A stretch of DNA of 64,000 nucleotides from Eudorina sp. 2006-703-Eu-15. Taxonomy: Eukaryota > Chlorophyta > Chlorophyceae > Chlamydomonadales > Volvocaceae. Below the pieces are notes generated by a model. That model was not told the origin of the DNA, did not search any database, and worked only from the letters and a program-made list of their open reading frames with translations. Shown here in pieces: positions 27,201 through 36,200 of this stretch. The stretch covers positions 1-64,000 of the forward strand of contig BDSI01000027.1 of NCBI GenBank assembly GCA_003117195.1. The letters are read 5' to 3'. Numbering within the stretch: the first letter of the stretch is position 1; each line of letters starts with the position of its first letter. The position numbers were made by a program, and so were the translations under genes.

Positions 27201-30200
27201 GTACTGTTCGGCTGCACCGCGCCTGTGACGGCAAGGATACGCCCCGTCTGCGGCGGGCTGACGGGGATGGTGATCACGCCACCGGTGGTGCCTCGCGCAC
27301 TCGTTCTGAACAGCGACGTGAGGAGCCCCCGCTGGTTCCAGGTACCCACGCCACTGCTGTAAAGACCAGCGCCACCGAAGGAAACCGAGGCGCCAACCAC
27401 CTGATCGCCGCAGCAGTCGATTCGGTTGTAGTACACGACCTGACTAATCGTGACCAGCTCGCCAAAGTCCATGGAAAACACTTGCAGCGCGTCACCGGGA
27501 TCGGTGATGAAGGTGGTATTGAGCAGTCCGTCGATGGCCATGTCGGGGCCGTACTGGGACGAATTGTACTGCTGCGAAGTGCTGTACACAGCAACGTCGA
27601 GACCACTACTCAACGTGTCAGCGAGATTGATTGCAGGTGGCGGTGGAAACGGACTGGGAGGCGGGGAACGCGGCTGGGGCTGGGAGGCGGTGGTGATGGG
27701 GCAGGCGATGGTGGTGTTGGGCTGGGAGGCGGAGACGGCGGCTGGGGACTGGGCGGCGGTGACGGGGGCGCAGGGCTGGGTGGCGGAGAAGGCCGTGGCG
27801 GTGGGCTCGGGGGTGGCGGGCCGGGCGGCGGCGACGGCGGCACAGGGCTCGGCGGCGGCGATGGTAGAGACGGGCTGGGTGGGGGCAAGGGTGGAGTCGG
27901 GCTCGGCGGTGGAGGCGGCGACGGAGGATGAGGGCTGGGAGGCGGGGAAGGCGGCTGGGGGCTGGGCGGCGGAGATGGCGGAATGGGGCTGGGAGGTGGC
28001 CGGGGAGGCAGGGGCCGGGGCGGTGGCGGTGACGGAGGTGGCGGACTAGGCGGCAGTGGAGACGGGGGCGGCGGGCTGGGGGCGGGTGACGGAGGTGCAG
28101 GGCTGGGCGGCGGCATAGGTGGTGCGGCAGCGGGGGCGGTGAGGGCGGTGCAGGGCTGGGCGGAGGTGAGCGCGGAGCGGGGCTAGGTGGGGGAGATGGA
28201 GGTGCAGGCTGGGAGGCGGCGATGGTGGTGTTGGGCTGGGAGGCGGAGACGGCGGCTGGGGACTGGGCGGCGGTGACGGGGGCGCAGGGCTGGGTGGCGG
28301 AGAAGGCCGTGGCGGTGGGCTCGGGGTGGCGGCCGGGCGGCGGCGACGGCGGCACAGGGCTCGGCGGCGGCGATGGTGGAGACGGGCTGGGTGGGGGCAA
28401 GGGTGGAGTCGGGCTCGGCGGTGGAGGCGGCGACGGAGGCTGCGGGCTGGGAGGCGGGGAAGGCGGCTGGGGGCTGGGCGGCGGAGATGGCGGAATGGGG
28501 CTGGGAGGTGGCCGGGGAGCAGGGGCCGGGGCGGTGGCGGTGACGGAGGTGGCGGACTAGGCGGCAGTGGAGACGGGGGCGGCGGGCTGGGGGCGGTGAC
28601 GGAGGTGCAGGGCTGGGCGGCGGCATAGGTGGTGGCGGCAACGGGGGGGCGGTGAGGGCGGTGCAGGGCGGGCGGAGTGAGGGCTGGGCGGAGGTGGGGA
28701 GGGCGGACGGGGGCGGGGCTAGGTGGCGGGAGGCGGCATGGTGGTGGAGACAGGGCGGAGGCGGCGATGGAGGCGTGGGGGCTGGGAGGCGGAGATGGGG
28801 ACTGGCGGAGGAGTGCGGCACGCAGGTGGGCGGTAGGCGTGAGGGCGGTGCAGAGGTGAGGTGGCAGGGCTGGTGGCGCTGCGGATGGGTGGGCGGATCG
28901 GGGGCCGTGGCGGTGGGCTCGGGGGGTGGCGGGCCGGGCGTGGGCTCGGCGGCGGCGATGGTGGAGACGGGCTGGGTGGGGGCAAGCGGGCTCGGCGGTG
29001 GAGGCGGCGACGGAGGATGCGGGCTGGGAGGCGGGGAAGGCGCTGGGGCTGGGCGGCGGAGATGGCGGCTGGGAGGTGGAGGCAGGGGCAGGGGCCGGGG
29101 GTGGCGGTGACGGAGGTGGCGGCACTAGGCGGCAGAGACGGAAGCTGGGGCTGGGTGACGGAGGTGCAGGGCTGGGCGGCGGATAGGTGGTGGCGGCGGA
29201 GGTGGTGGGAGGCGCGGTGGGAGGCGCTGGGCGGAGGTGAGGCGGAGGACGGAGGTGGGGGGACTGGAGGTGGAGGGCTGGCGGCTGGGTGGTGGTGTTG
29301 GGCTGCGATACGGGGGCACAGCTGGGAGGCGGTGACTGGGCTGGGGTGGCCCGGTGTAGGCTGGTGGAGAAGACTGCGGGCTGGGTGCTGGGAGGCGGAG
29401 ACGGCGGCTGGGGACTGGGCGGCGGTGACGGCGCAGGGCGGTGGCGAGAAGGCCGTGCGGTGGGTCGGGGAGGCGGCCGGCGGCGGCGACGGCGCACAGG
29501 GCTCGGCGGCGGCGATGGTGGAGACGGGCTGGGTGGGGGCAAGGGTGGAGTCGGGCTCGGCGGTGGAGGCGGCGACGGAGGCTGCGGGCTGGGAGGCGGG
29601 GAAGGCGGCTGGGGGCTGGGCGGCGGAGATGGCGGAATGGGGCTGGGAGGTGGGCGGGGAGGCAGGGGCCGGGCGGTGGCGGTGACGGAGGTGGCGGACT
29701 AGGCGGCAGTGGAGACGGGGGCGGCGGCTGGGGGCGGGTGACGGAGGTGCAGGGCTGGGCGCGGCATAGGTGGTGGCGGCAGCGGGGGCGGTGAGGGCGG
29801 TGCAGGGCTGGGCGGAGGTGAGCGCGGAGCGGGGCTAGGTGGGGGAGATGGAGGTGCAGGGCTGGGAGGCGGCGATGGTGGTGTTGGGCTGGGAGGCGGA
29901 GACGGCGGCTGGGGACTGGGCGGCGGTGACGGGGGCGCAGGGCTGGGTGGCGGAGAAGGCGTGCGGTGGGCTCGGGGTGGCGGGCCGGGCGGCGGCGACG
30001 GCGGCACAGGGCTCGGCGGCGGCGATGGTGGAGACGGGCTGGGTGGGGCAAGGGTGGAGTCGGCTCGGCGGTGGAGGCGGGACGGAGGCTGCGGCTGGGA
30101 GCGGGAAGGCGGCTGGGGGCTGGGCGGCGGAGATGGCGGAATGGGGCTGGGAGGTGGCCGGGGAGGCAGGGGCCGGGGCGGTGGCGGTGACGGAGTGGCG

Positions 30201-33200
30201 GACTAGGCGGCAGTGGAGACGGGGGCGGCGGGCTGGGGGCGGTGACGGAGGTGCAGGGCTGGGCGGCGGCATAGGTGGTGGCGGCAGCGGGGGGCGGTGA
30301 GGGCGGTGCAGGGCTGGGCGGAGGTGAGCGCGGAGCGGGGCTAGGTGGGGGAGATGGAGGTGCAGGGCTGGGAGGCGGCGATGGTGGTGTTGGCTGGGAG
30401 GCGGAGACGGCGGCTGGGACTGGGCGGCGGTGACGGGGGCGCAGGGCTGGGTGGCGGAGAAGGCCGTGGCGGTGGGCTCGGGGGTGGCGGGCCGGGCGGC
30501 GGCGACGGCGGCACAGGGCTCGGCGGCGGCGATGGTGGAGACGGGCTGGGTGGGGGCAAGGGTGGAGTCGGGCTCGGCGGTGGAGGCGGCGACGGAGGCT
30601 GCGGGCTGGGAGGCGGGGAAGGCGGCTGGGGGCTGGGCGCGGAGATGGCGGAATGGGGCTGGAGGTGGCCGGGGAGGCAGGGGCCGGGGCGGTGGCGGTG
30701 ACGGAGGTGGCGGACTAGGCGGCAGTGGAGACGGGGGCGGCGGGCTGGGGGCGGGTGACGGAGGTGCAGGGCTGGGCGGCGGCATAGGTGGTGGCGGCAG
30801 CGGGGGCGGTGAGGGCGGTGCAGGGCTGGGCGGAGGTGAGGGCGGAGCGGGGCTAGGTGGGGGAGATGGAGGTGCAGGGCTGGGAGGCGGCGATGGAGGC
30901 GTGGGGCTGGGAGGCGGAGACGGCGGCTGGGGACTGGGCGGAGGCGGCAGCGGTGGGGTGGCGATGGCAGAGGGGGTGATGGAGGGCGTGGGCTTGGCGC
31001 AGGCGATGGCGGCCGCGGGCTCGGGGGCGGGGCGGAGGATTGGGAGGAGGCGGGGTGTGGTCTCTGCAGCCCACAGCCACGTGTGATCCGTCCGCAGCAG
31101 GGGCTGTGTGTCGTTGGTGCTGTTGGGCGGGAACAGCGACGCCGTCAGCCACGCTTGGCCTATGTAGTTGAAGTGGCGGATGACGATCATGTTGACACCC
31201 GCCTCGAGGTCCATGGACACCGCCGTGGAGTTGGACCTGCGCGCGGCTGTATCCGACAACAGCACGCCGTTGAGGAACACGTGCGCCCAGTCGTCGGCCG
31301 CAACATACAGGGTGGCGTTCAGGATGGGGGTCGGCGTGCTCCAGGTGCGGGCAAAGTATGTGTAGGTGAAGGCCGTCTGCGGTGCTGCGAGCGCCGTGGG
31401 GGTCGTCCAGATGGCGATGTTGTTGGCATCCTCGGCAAGCACCCTGTGCCTGTAGTACGGCAGGGAGCCTGCACCCAAGTGCATCGCAGACAGGAAGGTC
31501 GGTGTGAGCAGGCACATGGCAGGCGTTCAGGAGGGAGGAAGCGGTACGACATGTGCATGTGGGTTGGTTCATACCATGTGGGCGTGTACCCGGTGTCCTC
31601 GCCAGCACGTAAGGGGCGGCTCCAAGCGTCCCGCCGAAGCAAGTGAGGCAACAAATAGACACCTAGCTCCGGCTGGCGCACATGCAAACTTCCTTAGCTG
31701 CTGTCGCGACGCGGCAGCTCACCGTATTTGCTTCCGGCCACTCGACCCACATCGCGCCAGAAGCCGGGGATGGACTGGCCAGGCGGGATCGCCCCACCCT
31801 GGTCGGGCTTGAGGCGGCAGGCACCCGTGCTCTGCTCAAAGTCCCAGTACACACAGGCGGGGCTCACGGAGCAGGCCTGGCAGCACGCACCCCGATCAGA
31901 CACGGTTGAGGTCGAAACCACCGTACTGTCTGTACCGTACCGAGCGCCGTACAGAACCTGAATGCTGCAGGCTGTGTGAGCGGGCACGTGCGCAGGGGGG
32001 CAAAAGGCCGCTCAGTGCGCTAGCAAGTAACAGGATGGCCGGATGTGTACGGTGCGGTTAGTGATAGAATGGTCGCAGCCGGAGAAGTACCGTAATTGTT
32101 ATAAAAGCAGTAATGTAAATGATGATATTCAAATTGCAGCATAAATGCAAACATTATAATAGTAAATATGATCATCATTGTAACATCATCAGATATTGAT
32201 TGTAATAATCATCATTCTAATGGCAGGTGGCGGGTGGGCGAGCAGGTGCGTGAGCAGGCACCGATTTCGACCACGACCTACCTGCGCGCGTGCCGTACAC
32301 CTGCAGCTCAGCGATCTGCAAAGCTGACGTACTGTTCGGCTGCACCGCGCCTGTGACGGCAAGGATACGCCCCGTCTGCGGCGGGCTGACGGGGATGGTG
32401 ATCACGCCACCGGTGGTGCCTCGCGCACTCGTTCTGAACAGCGACGTGAGGAGCCCCCGCTGGTTCCAGGTACCCACGCCACTGCTGTAAAGACCAGCGC
32501 CACCGAAGGAAACCGAGGCGCCAACCACCTGATCGCCGCAGCAGTCGATTCGGTTGTAGTACACGACCTGACTAATCGTGACCAGCTCGCCAAAGTCCAT
32601 GGAAAACACTTGCAGCGCGTCACCGGGATCGGTGATGAAGGTGGTATTGAGCAGTCCGTCGATGGCCATGTCGGGGCCGTACTGGGACGAATTGTACTGC
32701 TGCGAAGTGCTGTACACAGCAACGTCGAGACCACTACTCAACGTGTCAGCGAGATTGATTGCAGGTGGCGGTGGAAACGGACTGGGAGGCGGGGAACGCG
32801 GCTGGGGGCTGGGAGGCGGTGGTGATGGGGCAGGCGATGGTGGTGTTGGGCTGGGAGGCGGAGACGGCGGCTGGGGACTGGGCGGCGGTGACGGGGGCGC
32901 AGGGCTGGGTGGCGGAGAAGGCCGTGGCGGTGGGCTCGGGGGTGGCGGGCCGGGCGGCGGCGACGGCGGCACAGGGCTCGGCGGCGGCGATGGTAGAGAC
33001 GGGCTGGGTGGGGGCAAGGGTGGAGTCGGGCTCGGCGGTGGAGGCGGCGACGGAGGATGAGGGCTGGGAGGCGGGGAAGGCGGCTGGGGGCTGGGCGGCG
33101 GAGATGGCGGAATGGGGCTGGGAGGTGGCCGGGGAGGCAGGGGCCGGGGCGGTGGCGGTGACGGAGGTGGCGGACTAGGCAGCAGTGGAGACGGGGGCGG

Positions 33201-36200
33201 CGGGCTGGGGGCGGGTGACGGAGGTGCAGGGCTGGGCGGCGGCATAGGTGGTGGCGGCAGCGGGGGCGGTGAGGGCGGTGCAGGGCTGGGCGGAGGTGAG
33301 GGCGGAGCGGGGCTAGGTGGGGGAGATGGAGGTGCAGGGCTGGGAGGCGGCGATGGTGGTGTTGGGCTGGGAGGCGGAGACGGCGGCTGGGGACTGGGCG
33401 GCGGTGACGGGGGCGCAGGGCTGGGTGGCGGAGAAGGCCGTGGCGGTGGGCTCGGGGGTGGCGGGCCGGGCGGCGGCGACGGCGGCACAGGGCTCGGCGG
33501 CGGCGATGGTGGAGACGGGCTGGGTGGGGGCAAGGGTGGAGTCGGGCTCGGCGGTGGAGGCGGCGACGGAGGCTGCGGGCTGGGAGGCGGGGAAGGCGGC
33601 TGGGGGCTGGGCGGCGGAGATGGCGGAATGGGGCTGGGAGGTGGCCGGGGAGGCAGGGGCCGGGGCGGTGGCGGTGACGGAGGTGGCGGACTAGGCGGCA
33701 GTGGAGACGGGGGCGGCGGGCTGGGGGCGGGTGACGGAGGTGCAGGGCTGGGCGGCGGCATAGGTGGTGGCGGCAGCGGGGGCGGTGAGGGCGGTGCAGG
33801 GCTGGGCGGAGGTGAGGGCGGAGCGGGGCTAGGTGGGGGAGATGGAGGTGCAGGGCTGGGAGGCGGCGATGGAGGCGTGGGGCTGGGAGGCGGAGACGGC
33901 GGCTGGGGACTGGGCGGCGGTGACGGGGGCGCAGGGCTGGGTGGCGGAGAAGGCCGTGGCGGTGGGCTCGGGGGTGGCGGGCCGGGCGGCGGCGACGGCG
34001 GCACAGGGCTCGGCGGCGGCGATGGTGGAGACGGGCTGGGTGGGGGCAAGGGTGGAGTCGGGCTCGGCGGTGGAGGCGGCGACGGAGGCTGCGGGCTGGG
34101 AGGCGGGGAAGGCGGCTGGGGGCTGGGCGGCGGAGATGGCGGAATGGGGCTGGGAGGTGGCCGGGGAGGCAGGGGCCGGGGCGGTGGCGGTGACGGAGGT
34201 GGCGGACTAGGCGGCAGTGGAGACGGGGGCGGCGGGCTGGGGGCGGGTGACGGAGGTGCAGGGCTGGGCGGCGGCATAGGTGGTGGCGGCAGCGGGGGCG
34301 GTGAGGGCGGTGCAGGGCTGGGCGGAGGTGAGGGCGGAGCGGGGCTAGGTGGGGGAGATGGAGGTGCAGGGCTGGGAGGCGGCGATGGAGGCGTGGGGCT
34401 GGGAGGCGGAGACGGCGGCTGGGGACTGGGCGGAGGCGGCAGCGGTGGGGGTGGCGATGGCAGAGGGGGTGATGGAGGGCGTGGGCTTGGCGCAGGCGAT
34501 GGCGGCCGCGGGCTCGGGGGCGGGGGCGGAGGATTGGGAGGAGGCGGGGGTGTGGTCTCTGCAGCCCACAGCCACGTGTGATCCGTCCGCAGCAGGGGCT
34601 GTGTGTCGTTGGTGCTGTTGGGCGGGAACAGCGACGCCGTCAGCCACGCTTGGCCTATGTAGTTGAAGTGGCGGATGACGATCATGTTGACACCCGCCTC
34701 GAGGTCCATGGACACCGCCGTGGAGTTGGACCTGCGCGCGGCTGTATCCGACAACAGCACGCCGTTGAGGAACACGTGCGCCCAGTCGTCGGCGGCAACA
34801 TACAGGGTGGCGTTCAGGATGGGGGTCGGCGTGCTCCAGGTGCGGGCAAAGTATGTGTAGGTGAAGGCCGTCTGCGGTGCTGCGAGCGCCGTGGGGGTCG
34901 TCCAGATGGCGATGTTGTTGGCATCCTCGGCAAGCACCCTGTGCCTGTAGTACGGCAGGGAGCCTGCACCCAAGTGCATCGCAGACAGGAAGGTCGGTGT
35001 GAGCAGGCACATAGCAGGCGTTCAGGAGGGAGGAAGCGGTACGACATGTGCATGTGGGTTGGTTCATACCATGTGGGCGTGTACCCGGTGTCCTCGCCAG
35101 CACGTAAGGGGCGGCTCCAAGCGTCCCGCCGAAGCAAGTGAGGCAACAAATAGACACCTAGCTCCGGCTGGCGCACATGCAAACTTCCTTAGCTGCTGTC
35201 GCGACGCGGCAGCTCACCGTATTTGCTTCCGGCCACTCGACCCACATCGCGCCAGAAGCCGGGGATGGACTGGCCAGGCGGGATCGCCCCACCCTGGTCG
35301 GGCTTGAGGCGGCAGGCACCCGTGCTCTGCTCAAAGTCCCAGTACACACAGGCGGGGCTCACGGAGCAGGCCTGGCAGCACGCACCCCGATCAGACACGG
35401 TTGAGGTCGAAACCACCGTACTGTCTGTACCGTACCGAGCGCCGTACAGAACCTGAATGCTGCAGGCTGTGTGAGCGGGCACGTGCGCAGGGGGGCAAAA
35501 GGCCGCTCAGTGCGCTAGCAAGTAACAGGATGGCCGGATGTGTACGGTGCGGTTAGTGATAGAATGGTCGCAGCCTGAGAAGTACCGTAATTGTTATAAA
35601 AGCAGTAATGTAAATGATGATATTCAAATTGCAGCATAAATGCAAACATTATAATAGTAAATATGATCATCATTGTAACATCATCAGATATTGATTGTAA
35701 TAATCATCATTCTAATGGCAGGTGGCGGGTGGGCGAGCAGGTGCGTGAGCAGGCACCGATTTCGACCACGACCTACCTGCGCGCGTGCCGTACACCTGCA
35801 GCTCAGCGATCTGCAAAGCTGACGTACTGTTCGGCTGCACCGCGCCTGTGACGGCAAGGATACGCCCCGTCTGCGGCGGGCTGACGGGGATGGTGATCAC
35901 GCCACCGGTGGTGCCTCGCGCACTCGTTCTGAACAGCGACGTGAGGAGCCCCCGCTGGTTCCAGGTACCCACGCCACTGCTGTAAAGACCAGCGCCACCG
36001 AAGGAAACCGAGGCGCCAACCACCTGATCGCCGCAGCAGTCGATTCGGTTGTAGTACACGACCTGACTAATCGTGACCAGCTCGCCAAAGTCCATGGAAA
36101 ACACTTGCAGCGCGTCGCCGGGATCGGTGATGAAGGTGGTATTGAGCAATCCGTCGATGGCCATGCCGGGGCCGTACTGGGACGAATTGTACTGCTGTGA

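Noticed and set aside
33112..34581. Long plus-strand glycine-rich frame (GLGGGDGG type) over the stalks
   Set aside because: It mirrors the Pro/Ser frame. The minus strand has the domain exons, matched splice junctions and phases; the plus strand has none of these.
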